A DNA stretch of 64,000 nt. Source: an uncultured Jannaschia sp. Lineage in GTDB: Bacteria; Pseudomonadota; Alphaproteobacteria; Rhodobacterales; Rhodobacteraceae. The stretch is taken from the NCBI GenBank assembly GCA_947494145.1, contig CANLTZ010000009.1:1-64000 (forward strand), read 5' to 3'. Shown piece after piece: positions 16,254 through 25,311 of the stretch; positions within the stretch are counted from its first letter, which is position 1, and every line of letters begins with the position of its first letter. A program made the translations under genes and the position numbers. Below the pieces are notes generated by a model that made no database searches, had not been told where the DNA came from, and was given only the letters and a program-made list of their open reading frames with translations.

Positions 16254-17234
16254 ATGGCCCTGCCGCGCGTGACCCTGCAAGCCTTGGAGGCCTTTGCCTG
16301 CGTGGCGCGCCACCGCTCCATGCAGGTGGCGGCACGAGAGATGCGGATGTCGATATCGTCGATCTCGCACCATGTCGCGCGGCTGGAGGCCGAGTTGGGC
16401 GCGCCGCTTCTAGACCGCTCTCGCCGGCCCATGGGCCTGACGCGCGCCGGGCAAGACGCGCTGCATCACGTGGTCGAGGCGCTGCGCCATATGCGATTGG
16501 CCGCCAGCCAGACGGCCATCGGGGACCTGCACCGCGCCCGCGTTCTGCGCATCGGCATCGTGGAAGACTTCGAAAGCCGTATCTCACCGGAACTCGCCGT
16601 CGCTTTGGCGGGGCATATGCCGCAAGCCAAGCTGACCATCCGCACGGTGTTGAGCCATGAAGCGCCGGGCCTGCTGCTGGGGCGCGATATCGACATTGCC
16701 ATCGTCACCGAAATCGATGATCCCGCCGAGGGTCTGACCCGCGAGGCCCTTCTGCGCGACCCTTTCGTGCTGGCTGCCCCGCCGGACTTGCCCGATGGTC
16801 CGGCCCATCTTCTGGCGGGCAGCGCGCTGCCCTTCCTGCGTTTCAACGCCGACCACGCCATCGGGCGACAGGTGGAGGCACATCTGGCGCGCAACCGGAT
16901 CCGGCTTCCCAATCGCTACGAATTCGACAGCGCGCAATCCATCATGGCCGTGATCGCGCGCGGTGGCGGTTGGTCCATCCTGACGCCACTCAACTTCCTG
17001 CGTGCGCAGCGCTTCATGGCGCAGGTCCGGTTGCACCCCTTGCCCTTCGCGGGCTTCGCGCGGCGCCTCGTGGTGCTGTCCGGGGCTGAGTTGGGCCGCC
17101 CCATCCCGCTGGCCATCGCGGAGATTCTGCGCGGGATGATCCAGCGGGAAGCCATCGCACCGATTGTGGCGAATTACCCCTGGTTGGCCGATGGGTTCAG
17201 CACGTTGGACGATGCGCCGAGGAACGTGGAATAG
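16254..17234 (+). CDS. LysR-family transcriptional regulator of the methylamine-type locus
   Basis: The 326-aa protein has an N-terminal winged HTH (about 1-62: LQALEAFACVARHRSMQVAA, then ISHHVARLEAELGAPL) and an effector-binding domain from about residue 90. It converges on the MttB-family gene. It shares a palindrome with the mttB/DMGDH divergent promoter, so it is very probably their regulator. The inducer is unknown, perhaps a methylated amine. Confidence 0.9.
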   Translation: MALPRVTLQALEAFACVARHRSMQVAAREMRMSISSISHHVARLEAELGAPLLDRSRRPMGLTRAGQDALHHVVEALRHMRLAASQTAIGDLHRARVLRIGIVEDFESRISPELAVALAGHMPQAKLTIRTVLSHEAPGLLLGRDIDIAIVTEIDDPAEGLTREALLRDPFVLAAPPDLPDGPAHLLAGSALPFLRFNADHAIGRQVEAHLARNRIRLPNRYEFDSAQSIMAVIARGGGWSILTPLNFLRAQRFMAQVRLHPLPFAGFARRLVVLSGAELGRPIPLAIAEILRGMIQREAIAPIVANYPWLADGFSTLDDAPRNVE

Positions 17235-17294
17235 CCCCGGCGCGTCGAAAGGGACGCCCCATGCAGAAGGCCGGACTGGCCGTCGGGTCGCCGC

Positions 17295-18845
17295 TCAATA
17301 CACGTCCACGATGGGCACGACGTCGCGGATCGCGCAGTCCTGCGCGGCGGTCAGGTGGCAGGGCGGCGGCACATCAAGCAAGGCGCGGGCCCGGTCGCGG
17401 GCGACGTGCCAGGCATCGGGCGCGCCCTTTTCGGCCCAAAGCGCGGGCGCATCGCGGTCGGCGATGGTGGGATAGAAATAATCTCGCTCCATCGCGGCAT
17501 AGGTGTGGGGCGCGCCCAGGAAGTGGCCTTCGCCGAGAACGGTTTCGTGGATGGCCTCCAGCGCCAGGGTCTCGGGCGTGACTTCGACGCCGCGCAGGAC
17601 GCGGTGGATGGTGGAATGCATCTCATCATCCAGCAGGAACCCTTCGAAACTGGCCCCCAGCAGCGATGCGGTCATGCCGAAGCTTTCATAGACAAGGTTG
17701 CCGCCCGCCAGCCCCGCCGCCAGGGCCGTCACGCCCTTTTCGGCGCCGTATTGCGCGTCGATGGCCTTGGCATCGCTCATGGAGGCGGCAATCCCCGAAA
17801 TCAGCCCAAGCGCGTTGGAAAGCTGGGCGGAGGCTGCGTTCATCACCGCGATTTCCCCGCCCGCGCCCGCGAAAGAGCCGGTGCGCAAATCCACCACGAA
17901 GGGCCAATTGGAGAAAATCATCGGGTAGCCTGGCCGGATCGCGTGGACCATGACGAGGCTTGCCAAGGTTTCGGCGAGGGACTGCACCAGAAAGCCCGCC
18001 AGTGTCGCAGGTGCCGTGGCGCCCGATTGAGCCGCGGTGATGCAGTTGAGCGGGATGCCATGTTCGATGCAGGCATAGGCCACACCCACTGCATCTGCGC
18101 CGAACCGCATGGGTGAGATGATGGGGCTGATATGGCCCTTCAGGAAGGGCCGTGCCGCGAAAGCGCCCGGGCCACCCGCGGCGATGTCCAACATGGCGGC
18201 AATGGGCGGCACGTATTCGGCCAGCGTGAAGGACGTGCCCACGGGCTTCGTCGTGCGCGCGAGTAGGGCATAGACGGTGTTGACGTCCAATTCGTAATTG
18301 TCGGGCAGGTCGGTGGCGACGCAGCAGCGAGTGAACCAACTGACATTGCGCAGACCGTCCTGAAGACGCGTAAAGTCGTGCAGATCCCGCAAGGTCGAGG
18401 GGCGGTAGAGCCCGGTTTCCAGATCCAAGGTCTGCACCGCAGCGCCACCGGTGCCGAAATAGACCCGCTCGCCGCCTGCCTCGATATCGCGCCCTTCGGT
18501 GCGACCATGCAGCGTGAACTGCCCGCAGGCCTCGGCGATGGATTGGCGCACCAGCGCCTCTGGAAAGGACAGGCGGTCGACGCCGACGCCCTGCAAAGGC
18601 ACCGCCCCTGCGCGGATCAGGTCGTCGCGCAGGCGGTCGGGCACTTCGCCCATGCCCAGCGTGGCCAGAAGCCCGATGGCGGCGTTGATGATCTGGTCCA
18701 CCTCTGTCGGGGTCAGCGGCGCATAGCGGCCACCCGCCTGACCCGGGGGGCAAGGGTCAGTCGACGGCCCCGCCGCCCGAAGGGCCAACCGGTCGATGCG
18801 TCCGCCCGCCCGGCGGCGGCGCGGCGAAGTGGTTGCGTCTGTCAT
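17295..18845 (-). CDS. MttB-family (trimethylamine methyltransferase-like) protein without pyrrolysine
   Basis: The 516-aa protein matches the MttB superfamily: LTPTEVDQIINAAIGLLATLGMG near the start, then YFGTGGAAVQTLDLETG, PFLKGHISPIISPMRFG and GFLLDDEMHSTIHRVLRG. No in-frame amber codon is present, so it belongs to the non-pyrrolysine group whose studied member demethylates glycine betaine (MtgB). Such enzymes pass a methyl group to a corrinoid protein, and none is encoded nearby. GGAGGGG before ATG 18845 sets the start; the open frame continues to 18962 without a ribosome-binding site. It is divergent from the DMGDH-like gene. Confidence 0.85.
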   Translation of the reverse strand: MTDATTSPRRRRAGGRIDRLALRAAGPSTDPCPPGQAGGRYAPLTPTEVDQIINAAIGLLATLGMGEVPDRLRDDLIRAGAVPLQGVGVDRLSFPEALVRQSIAEACGQFTLHGRTEGRDIEAGGERVYFGTGGAAVQTLDLETGLYRPSTLRDLHDFTRLQDGLRNVSWFTRCCVATDLPDNYELDVNTVYALLARTTKPVGTSFTLAEYVPPIAAMLDIAAGGPGAFAARPFLKGHISPIISPMRFGADAVGVAYACIEHGIPLNCITAAQSGATAPATLAGFLVQSLAETLASLVMVHAIRPGYPMIFSNWPFVVDLRTGSFAGAGGEIAVMNAASAQLSNALGLISGIAASMSDAKAIDAQYGAEKGVTALAAGLAGGNLVYESFGMTASLLGASFEGFLLDDEMHSTIHRVLRGVEVTPETLALEAIHETVLGEGHFLGAPHTYAAMERDYFYPTIADRDAPALWAEKGAPDAWHVARDRARALLDVPPPCHLTAAQDCAIRDVVPIVDVY

Positions 18846-18936
18846 GGCCCCTCCGTCGATGCGGTGCTGCATTAGGGAACGCCCTGTCCGACCATCGCGC
18901 AAGACATGCGCGTTGCCCCGGCGGGTATCGAAAGAC

Positions 18937-18957
18937 AGTTTCGACAATATCGAAACT
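18937..18957. promoter_or_regulatory. LysR-type operator in the mttB/DMGDH divergent promoter
   Basis: AGTTTCGA-N5-TCGAAACT is identical in arms and spacing to the core of the palindrome at 16216-16246. An additional half site, TATCGAAA, lies at 18926-18933. A TTGACG hexamer at 18970-18975 faces the DMGDH-like gene just downstream of the operator, the usual place for an activating LysR site. Confidence 0.75.
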
Positions 18958-19024
18958 ATCATCCATTGATTGACGCGGGCAGTGCATCTTTCCTCAGTGC
19001 CTTCAAAGAGAACGGGGGCAGGTC

Positions 19025-21460
19025 ATGCGCGATCAGGCACGAGTCGTCGTCATCGGGGGCGGCATTGCGGGGTGTTCGGCCCTCTACCACCTTACGCGTG
19101 AGGGCTGGACCGACGTCATGCTGATCGAACGCGATGAGCTGACATCGGGCACCACTTGGCATTCCGCCGCGCAGGTCACGAATTTCGGCATGACTCAGAC
19201 CATGGTTGGCCTCAAAAGTCATTCCATCGCGCTCTATCAGGAATTGCGGGACGATCCCGATTATCCGGTCGGCTATCACCATGGCGATGGCGGCATCCGG
19301 CTTGCCAATACGGAAGCGCAGATGGATGGCTACCGCCATTTCGCGTCGATGGCTGCGGGGATGGGCGTGGAATTCGACGTGCTGGACGCCGCCGAATGCG
19401 CCCGCCGCCACCCGCTGATTTCCACCGACAACCTGCTGGGCGGCCTCTGGGACCCGTCGGACGGGGATATCGACCCGGCCCAGCTTTGCCAGGCCTTGGC
19501 GCGGCGCGCCCGATTGGCGGGGGCCGAGGTCAATCGCCATACGCCGGTGACCGGGCTGACGCAGCACGCCGACCATACCTGGACCGTCCACACCGAAAAG
19601 GGCGATGTGCGCTGCGAAATCGTGGTCAATGCGGGCGGCTACCGCTGCAATGAAATCGGCGCCATGATGGGCGTGCAGCACCCCGTCGCATCGATGGAAC
19701 ACCAGTATTTCCTGACTGAAGATATCCCCGCCATCGCGGCGGCGGGTCACCGGATGCCGCTGCTGCGCTGTCCCATCAGCGACTATTATTGCCGCCAGGA
19801 AAAGGGCGGGTTGCTTCTGGGCTTTTACGAACAGGATTGCCGCCCCTGGGGCATGGACGGGATCGACGCGCATTTCACCAACGCGCTTTGCCCCGACGAT
19901 CTGGACCGCGTGACCGACGTTCTGGAAGGCGCTTTCGCCCGGATGCCTGCCTTGATGGAAACTGGCATCCGTGAAGTCGTCAACGGCCCCATCACCTACA
20001 CGATCGACGGCGCACCCCTGGTTGGGCCCATTCCCGGCAAGCGCAACGCGTTCTGCATCATCGGCCTGCGTGCGGGCTTGGGCGAAGGCGGCGGCCATGG
20101 TTGGCTGCTGGCGCAACAGATCGTCCATGGGGAAGCCTGCTATGATACCTGGGTCATCGACCCCCGCCGCTTCACCGGCCATGCCACGGTGGAGCTGACG
20201 TCGCTCAAGGCCATCGAAGACTACCAGAACGAATTCCGCTTCCACTTCCCCCATGAACACCGCCCTGCCGGGCGCCCCATGAAGACGACGCCGCTGACGG
20301 CTGTCCTGGCCGCGGAAGGCGCGGAATTCGGCATCGTCAACGGGTGGGAGCGGGTCGATTACATCAAACCCCGTCCCGAATTCGAAGAAACGCTGGGCTT
20401 CACCTTCAACGAGGTGCACGCCGTCGTTGCCGCCGAGGTGAAGGCCGTCGCGACGGCGGTGGGTCTGACCGAAGTGTCCGGCTTCAACCGGTTTGAACTG
20501 ACGGGCAGTGACGCGCATAGCTTCCTGGACCGCATGACCTGCGGCACCGTGCCCAAGCGTCCGGGTCGGGTGGGGCTGGCCTATCTGCTGAACCACCACG
20601 GCTGCCTGAAATCGGAGGCGACCCTTGCCCATATCCCTGTCTCCGACCGCGGACCGGCGCGCATCTGGTATGGCTCCGCCGCGGCATCGGAATTTCATGA
20701 CATGGATTGGCTGCGCGGCCATATCGCGGCGGGCGAAGACGTGCAGATCCGGTCGCTGACGAACGCGCAGACCATTCTCGTGCTGGCCGGGCCCAAGGCC
20801 CGCGATGTCCTGTCGGCGGTGGCGCGGGGTGATTGGTCGGCCGCGGCCTTCCCCTGGCTGTCGCTGCGCGAAACCCATATCGGCATCGCGCCCGCCACAG
20901 TGCTGGGTGTCAGCTTTTCCGGTGAGCTTGCCTATGAAATCCACATCCCCAACGAAAACCTACACGCAGCCTATGCAGCACTTCGCGCAGCGGGCCATGC
21001 CCATGGCCTGCGCCTGTTCGGGTCGCGCGCGGTGGATTCCATGCGGATGGAAAAGGGCTTCCTGCATTGGAAAGCCGACATCCTGACCGAATTCGACCCG
21101 TTCGAGACAGGGCTTGACCGGTTCGTGAAGCTGCAAAAGCCAGGGTTTGTCGGCAAGGATGCTCTGCTGGGCCGGGTGGAGGCAGGGCCGTCCCGGCGGC
21201 TTGTGACCCTGGCGCTCGATTGCACCCACGCGCCGGCCCATGGCGGTGCCTCGGTGCGTGCGGATGGGGGCATTGTTGGCACCGTAACATCGGGCGATTG
21301 GGGCCACCGGACGGGGCTGAACCTGGCTTATGCCTTTGTCTTGCCGGACATGGCCGCCCCCGAGACAGCGCTGAGCGTCGACGTGATCGGCGACACCATC
21401 CCCGCCCGTGTCATCCCGCCCAGCCCCTATGACCCGGATTTCAGTCGTATGCGGGCCTGA
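19025..21460 (+). CDS. FAD-dependent demethylating dehydrogenase, DMGDH/sarcosine dehydrogenase family with GcvT domain
   Basis: The 811-aa protein has an N-terminal DAO-type FAD domain (VVVIGGGIAGCSALYHL, residues 7-23). GTTWHS with H46 follows, at the position of the covalent flavin-histidine link known in DMGDH and SarDH. A GcvT/aminomethyltransferase-like half starts at about residue 430 (VSGFNRFELTGSDAHSFLDR). This class oxidatively demethylates N-methylated glycines and can pass the one-carbon unit to tetrahydrofolate. It is transcribed away from the MttB-family gene and shares its operator. The substrate could be dimethylglycine, sarcosine or another methylated amine. Confidence 0.88.
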   Translation: MRDQARVVVIGGGIAGCSALYHLTREGWTDVMLIERDELTSGTTWHSAAQVTNFGMTQTMVGLKSHSIALYQELRDDPDYPVGYHHGDGGIRLANTEAQMDGYRHFASMAAGMGVEFDVLDAAECARRHPLISTDNLLGGLWDPSDGDIDPAQLCQALARRARLAGAEVNRHTPVTGLTQHADHTWTVHTEKGDVRCEIVVNAGGYRCNEIGAMMGVQHPVASMEHQYFLTEDIPAIAAAGHRMPLLRCPISDYYCRQEKGGLLLGFYEQDCRPWGMDGIDAHFTNALCPDDLDRVTDVLEGAFARMPALMETGIREVVNGPITYTIDGAPLVGPIPGKRNAFCIIGLRAGLGEGGGHGWLLAQQIVHGEACYDTWVIDPRRFTGHATVELTSLKAIEDYQNEFRFHFPHEHRPAGRPMKTTPLTAVLAAEGAEFGIVNGWERVDYIKPRPEFEETLGFTFNEVHAVVAAEVKAVATAVGLTEVSGFNRFELTGSDAHSFLDRMTCGTVPKRPGRVGLAYLLNHHGCLKSEATLAHIPVSDRGPARIWYGSAAASEFHDMDWLRGHIAAGEDVQIRSLTNAQTILVLAGPKARDVLSAVARGDWSAAAFPWLSLRETHIGIAPATVLGVSFSGELAYEIHIPNENLHAAYAALRAAGHAHGLRLFGSRAVDSMRMEKGFLHWKADILTEFDPFETGLDRFVKLQKPGFVGKDALLGRVEAGPSRRLVTLALDCTHAPAHGGASVRADGGIVGTVTSGDWGHRTGLNLAYAFVLPDMAAPETALSVDVIGDTIPARVIPPSPYDPDFSRMRA

Positions 21461-21521
21461 CGCGAACGACACCGAGTGAGAAGGTAGCGCCTGCATCGAT
21501 CAGGGTCATGAGATGCAGACT

Positions 21522-21914
21522 CTAGCCCCGTTTTGACAACGACACCATGGCGGCGAAGACCAACGCCCCGGCAATGGCCACGTTCTTGAAGAAAAGAGAT
21601 AGCTCAAGCTGGGCCAGCTCACCCTCAAGCGCCCAAAACCGGTGGAAGAAGACATTCGTTGCCAGGGTGAAAACCGCCAGTGTCAGGCCCGCGACCCAGG
21701 CCCACCGCAGGCCTAAGGCCAGGACAAGGCCCAGACCCAATTCCAACGCGATGGTGGCGGGCAGAAGCACGGCGGTCGGGACCAGGCCCACTGCCTCCAT
21801 CGACGCCGCCGTCGCCCCGAAATTGGCGATCTTGTTGATCCCACCCAGGATGAATAGCGAGGCGAGTCCCGCCCGTCCCGCATGAAGACCCCAAGTGACG
21901 GCCCTAGACGCCAT
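21522..21914 (-). CDS. DoxX-family membrane protein
   Basis: About 130 aa with four hydrophobic segments and DoxX signatures (GRAGLASLFILGGINKI, LPATIALELGLGLVLALG). It overlaps the end of the molybdenum hydroxylase gene; the start may be ATG 21914 or 21923. DoxX proteins often accompany oxidoreductases and may link them to the membrane electron chain. It is the last gene of the minus-strand operon. Confidence 0.8.
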   Translation of the reverse strand: MASRAVTWGLHAGRAGLASLFILGGINKIANFGATAASMEAVGLVPTAVLLPATIALELGLGLVLALGLRWAWVAGLTLAVFTLATNVFFHRFWALEGELAQLELSLFFKNVAIAGALVFAAMVSLSKRG

Positions 21915-24132
21915 GGAAGCCATGCTTGCCGATGGGCAATTCCCGGATGCGCGTGCCCGTGGCACGGAAGATTGCGTTGGTCAGCGCCGGGGTCACCGGC
22001 GGCACGGCGGGTTCGCCCAGGCCGCCCGGCGCTTCATCGCTTTCGATGAAGACGACTTTCTGAGCTGGGGCTTCGGCCAGGCGCATCATCTCATAATCGG
22101 GGAAGTTCACCTGCTGGATGGCGCCACCATCCAGCGTGATTTCCCCGTAAAGCGCGGAGGTCAGACCAAAGATCACCGATCCGGTGACTTGCGCATGCCC
22201 GGCATTGGGGTTGATGAGCCGCCCGCAATCCACGACGGACGTCACCTCCTCCACGCGCACGCCGCCATCGCTTCCGATGCGGGCTTGGACAACCTGCGCC
22301 ACGATGGCTTCAAAGCTTTTGACCATGGCGAGGCCTTGGGCCGTGCCGTCGGGCAAATCCTTGCCCCAATCGGCCTCGGCCCCCAACCGCTCCAACACGG
22401 TGCGGATGCGTGGGTCGCTGGTATGGGCCAGGCGGAAGGCCAGTTCATCGGCACCGGCGGCCTGGGCCATCTCATCCATCAGCGTTTCGTGGAAGAACCC
22501 CATTTGGGTGAAGTCCACCGCGCGCCACGTGCCCACCGGGATCGGGCTGGGGCATTTGACCCGGGCGATGTCGCGCGTGGGCACATCGTATTGGAAGGCG
22601 AAAGGCCGTTCGCTGTCGGGCATGCCCGAGCTGGCGTCGATATAGTGGCTGCGCAGCCCAGTGATCCGCCCGTCTTCGACCGATCCGACCATGCGCGCCA
22701 GAATGGCGGGACGATAAAGCCCGTTGGTCATGTCCATCTCACGCGACCAGACGACCTTGACGGGTTGGCGCAATTCGCCACCGATGCGCGCGGCGAGCGT
22801 GACCCAGTCGAAATCGCCCCGGCGCCCGAAGCCGCCGCCCAGATATTGCGGATGCATCGTCACGGCTTCGGGGGCTAGGCCCAGCGTTTCGGCCACGGCA
22901 TTGCGCGCGAACATCATGTTCTGGTGGCCCACCCACACTTCCGCCCCGTCATCGGTGACGGAGATAGTGCAGTTCATCGGCTCCATGGTGGCATGTGCGA
23001 GATAGGGCACGGCCATTTCGGCCTCGACTACCGTGCCGCTGGCAAAGGCGGCATCCACATCGCCCGCGTCGTCCATCACCTCCCGCTCTTTGGTGGCAAG
23101 GTCGTTTTCATGGGTCTGTCGGACCAAGGCCGATGTCAGGTTGGTGCGCCCGCCATGCCAGTCGATCTGCAGGTCGTCCAATGCACGCTTGGCGGCCCAG
23201 TAGCTCTCCGCCGTCACTGCCACCACGTCGCCCAGGTTCACCACCCGGCCCACGCCCGCGCGCCCGGAGACTGCGCTGTCATCGACGGAAGTGGCTTGCG
23301 CATCCCGAATGGGAGGCAAGGCAATGGCCGCGAAGACCATGCCGGGGACACGGACGTCCATCCCGAACTGGGCAGTTCCGTTGACCTTCTGCGGCAGGTC
23401 CAAGCGCGGCTTGGAGTGGCCGACGATGGTGTATTCGGCGCTGTCTTTCAGGCGCGGCTTCAGGTTGGGGGTGTATTCCGCCGCCTTGGTCGCCAACTCC
23501 CCGAAGGTGGCCGACCGGCCGGACCCTTCGTGGAGGACCATGCTCTTGCGCGCCACGATGCTGTCGGCATCAACGCCCCATTCCTCTGCAGCGGCCTGTA
23601 CGAGCATTTCACGCGCTGCGGCACCGGCACGGCGCATCCCATGGTGGCCCGTCAGGCGGATCGCCGTGCTGCCGCCAGTCATCTGACCGACGACACCGCC
23701 CGCGATCTGTAGAAAGGCGAAGTCGAGCATGGGATACATGAAGGCCGGGATGTTGGCGCCTTCGCCCACGATGTAGCCACGGCCCAGATCGCTATTGGTA
23801 TAGTCTTCTGTGACCGGCGCTTGTTCGATCTCGACCAGATCCCAATCGGCCTCCAACTCCTCCGCCAGCATCTGGGCGAGCCCGGTGCCCGCGCCCTGGC
23901 CCATCTCGGAATGGGGGAAGACGACGGTGACGCGGTTGTCGGGCGTGATCCGAACCCAGGTGTTCAACGCGCCTTCGCTCGCTTGTGCTGCGCCCACCAT
24001 CTTCAACCGGTTGGGCGACAGTGTCAGGCCAAGCGCCAGGCCGCCGCCGAGCAGCCCGGCTGTCGCCAGAAATGACCGCCGCGTCCACTTTGCGACCTTT
24101 GAGCCGCCCTTGGGCTTGTCCTGCTTGGTCAT
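21904..24132 (-). CDS. TAT-exported molybdopterin-binding subunit, xanthine dehydrogenase family (IorB-like)
   Basis: The 742-aa protein starts with a twin-arginine signal ([14 protein letters not shown], residues 18-31). It has the large-subunit pattern of isoquinoline 1-oxidoreductase/aldehyde oxidoreductase-type molybdenum hydroxylases: [36 protein letters not shown] and [20 protein letters not shown]. It overlaps the 2Fe-2S subunit gene by 4 nt. The enzyme should work in the periplasm and oxidise an aldehyde or N-heterocycle with water. Periplasmic members often have a cytochrome c subunit; none is encoded here. Confidence 0.9.
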   Translation of the reverse strand: MTKQDKPKGGSKVAKWTRRSFLATAGLLGGGLALGLTLSPNRLKMVGAAQASEGALNTWVRITPDNRVTVVFPHSEMGQGAGTGLAQMLAEELEADWDLVEIEQAPVTEDYTNSDLGRGYIVGEGANIPAFMYPMLDFAFLQIAGGVVGQMTGGSTAIRLTGHHGMRRAGAAAREMLVQAAAEEWGVDADSIVARKSMVLHEGSGRSATFGELATKAAEYTPNLKPRLKDSAEYTIVGHSKPRLDLPQKVNGTAQFGMDVRVPGMVFAAIALPPIRDAQATSVDDSAVSGRAGVGRVVNLGDVVAVTAESYWAAKRALDDLQIDWHGGRTNLTSALVRQTHENDLATKEREVMDDAGDVDAAFASGTVVEAEMAVPYLAHATMEPMNCTISVTDDGAEVWVGHQNMMFARNAVAETLGLAPEAVTMHPQYLGGGFGRRGDFDWVTLAARIGGELRQPVKVVWSREMDMTNGLYRPAILARMVGSVEDGRITGLRSHYIDASSGMPDSERPFAFQYDVPTRDIARVKCPSPIPVGTWRAVDFTQMGFFHETLMDEMAQAAGADELAFRLAHTSDPRIRTVLERLGAEADWGKDLPDGTAQGLAMVKSFEAIVAQVVQARIGSDGGVRVEEVTSVVDCGRLINPNAGHAQVTGSVIFGLTSALYGEITLDGGAIQQVNFPDYEMMRLAEAPAQKVVFIESDEAPGGLGEPAVPPVTPALTNAIFRATGTRIRELPIGKHGFHGV

Positions 24133-24596
24133 AGCGCCTCTCCCTTCTGCTTGGCGACACTGTGGATGGCGGCCCGCACGCGGTCATAGGTGCCGCAGCG
24201 GCAGATATTGGTTATGGCGGCGTCGATATCGTCGTCGGTTGGTTTCGGGTTTTCGGCCAGTAGTGCCTCGGCGGCCATGATCATGCCCGACTGGCAATAG
24301 CCGCATTGCGGCACCTGATGGTCTAGCCAGGCCTGTTGGACGGGGCTCAGATTTTCCCCATTGGATACGCCTTCGATGGTGGTGACCCGGGCACCTTCCA
24401 CCGCCGACACCGGCAGAACGCAGGTGCGGGTTGCGACGCCATCCACATGCATGGTGCAGGCGCCGCAGGCCGCGATGCCGCAGCCGAACTTGGTACCGGT
24501 CAGCCCCAGATGGTCGCGCACGACCCAGAGAAGCGGCATGTCGGGGTCCACCTCGGCGGTGACACCCGCGCCGTTGAGGGTGAATGTGGTGGTCAT
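24129..24596 (-). CDS. 2Fe-2S subunit of the molybdenum hydroxylase (IorA-like)
   Basis: The 155-aa protein has two [2Fe-2S] motifs: plant-ferredoxin type with C39, C44, C47 and C59 (CGIAACGAC), and the helical type with C98, C101, C132 and C134 (CGYCQSG, CRCG). It lacks its own signal peptide and probably crosses the membrane folded with the TAT-bearing large subunit. GAGAGG lies upstream of ATG 24596. It is coupled by ATGA to the large subunit. Confidence 0.92.
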   Translation of the reverse strand: MTTTFTLNGAGVTAEVDPDMPLLWVVRDHLGLTGTKFGCGIAACGACTMHVDGVATRTCVLPVSAVEGARVTTIEGVSNGENLSPVQQAWLDHQVPQCGYCQSGMIMAAEALLAENPKPTDDDIDAAITNICRCGTYDRVRAAIHSVAKQKGEAL

Positions 24597-24633
24597 CTTT
24601 TTATCCTCTCGGTTCGGCTATGTCCGTTGGGGG

Positions 24634-25128
24634 TCAGTCGGCAGAGGCCGTGACATCGTCGCGCGCCAGCGTGGCCACTTTGGTGTATTCGGTGATTGTC
24701 TCGATGGCGCCGTCCGCCAGTTCGATCTTGAAGGCATAGCGGTTTTCGTAGGGCAGCCCGGTTTCGGCCACGCGCAAGCGGCCTTCGGCTTCGACCCAGA
24801 TCACGGTGCCATCGTCGGCCACGCTCACGTCCCGCTCCGCGAAGACCAAATTGTCATAGGTCTGCATTGCCCCGACCACATAGGCGCCGGCAGGGAAGGA
24901 TCGGATGCCCGCATCGCTGGCATCGCCATTGGGGTTGTAGGGGGCATGCAGCATGGCATCCGCGGTCGACATCGCCAGGGCGGCATCGCCGTCTTCTGCC
25001 TTCAATGCGGCAAAGAAGTCTTCGATGACACCAACCGCGTCCGCTCGGGTGTCGGCAAACACCGGGACTGTGGTCAACGCCAACGCAGCGCCAAGGAGAG
25101 CGCGATTTTGAGATATCTTGGAAAGCAT
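24634..25128 (-). CDS. Exported SnoaL/NTF2-like protein
   Basis: About 164 aa: a signal peptide (MLSKISQNRALLGAALALTTVPVFA) and an NTF2-like cone domain (AVGVIEDFFAALKAEDGDAALAMST). It is followed after 37 nt by the 2Fe-2S subunit gene on the same strand, so it is probably in the operon. The start is uncertain: ATG 25128 gives a clean signal peptide, while ATG 25161 would overlap the small upstream ORF. The function is unknown; NTF2-like folds can be binding proteins or enzymes. Confidence 0.7.
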   Translation of the reverse strand: MLSKISQNRALLGAALALTTVPVFADTRADAVGVIEDFFAALKAEDGDAALAMSTADAMLHAPYNPNGDASDAGIRSFPAGAYVVGAMQTYDNLVFAERDVSVADDGTVIWVEAEGRLRVAETGLPYENRYAFKIELADGAIETITEYTKVATLARDDVTASAD

Positions 25129-25157
25129 CTCACAGGTCTGCCGAAGTGTGAAACGCA

Positions 25158-25277
25158 TCATCGCATTGCCATGAGTTCGGCCATCCGCTCGGGCGGAAAC
25201 TTTGTATTTTCCTGGGCCAGATCTGCACAGAAGATCAGACCCAGGAACCCGCTTATGGTGAGACTGAGATACGTCAT
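25158..25277 (-). CDS. Possible 39-aa leader ORF before the SnoaL/molybdenum hydroxylase operon
   Basis: It starts MTYLSLTISGFLGLIFCADL, a hydrophobic stretch, and ends MAELMAMR. AGGTGA lies 7 nt before the ATG, and a perfect TATAAT is 29 nt further upstream. Its stop overlaps possible ATG starts of the SnoaL-like gene, which could couple translation. No homologue is recognised; it could be a small membrane peptide or a chance ORF. Confidence 0.3.
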   Translation of the reverse strand: MTYLSLTISGFLGLIFCADLAQENTKFPPERMAELMAMR

Positions 25278-25305
25278 TGCGTTCACCTGTTGGTTTGCTG
25301 AGGGC

Positions 25306-25311
25306 ATTATA
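25306..25311 (-). promoter_or_regulatory. Candidate -10 box (TATAAT) for the molybdenum hydroxylase operon
   Basis: On the minus strand the hexamer is a perfect TATAAT, 28 nt before ATG 25277. The -35 position has no good match, so the promoter may need an activator. Confidence 0.35.

Noticed and set aside
17295-18845. Possible pyrrolysine-containing MttB
   Set aside because: No in-frame amber codon is present; the frame is fully open from ATG to stop.
18959-20944. 661-codon minus-strand frame opposite the DMGDH-like gene
   Set aside because: Antisense shadow without a ribosome-binding site or recognisable domain.
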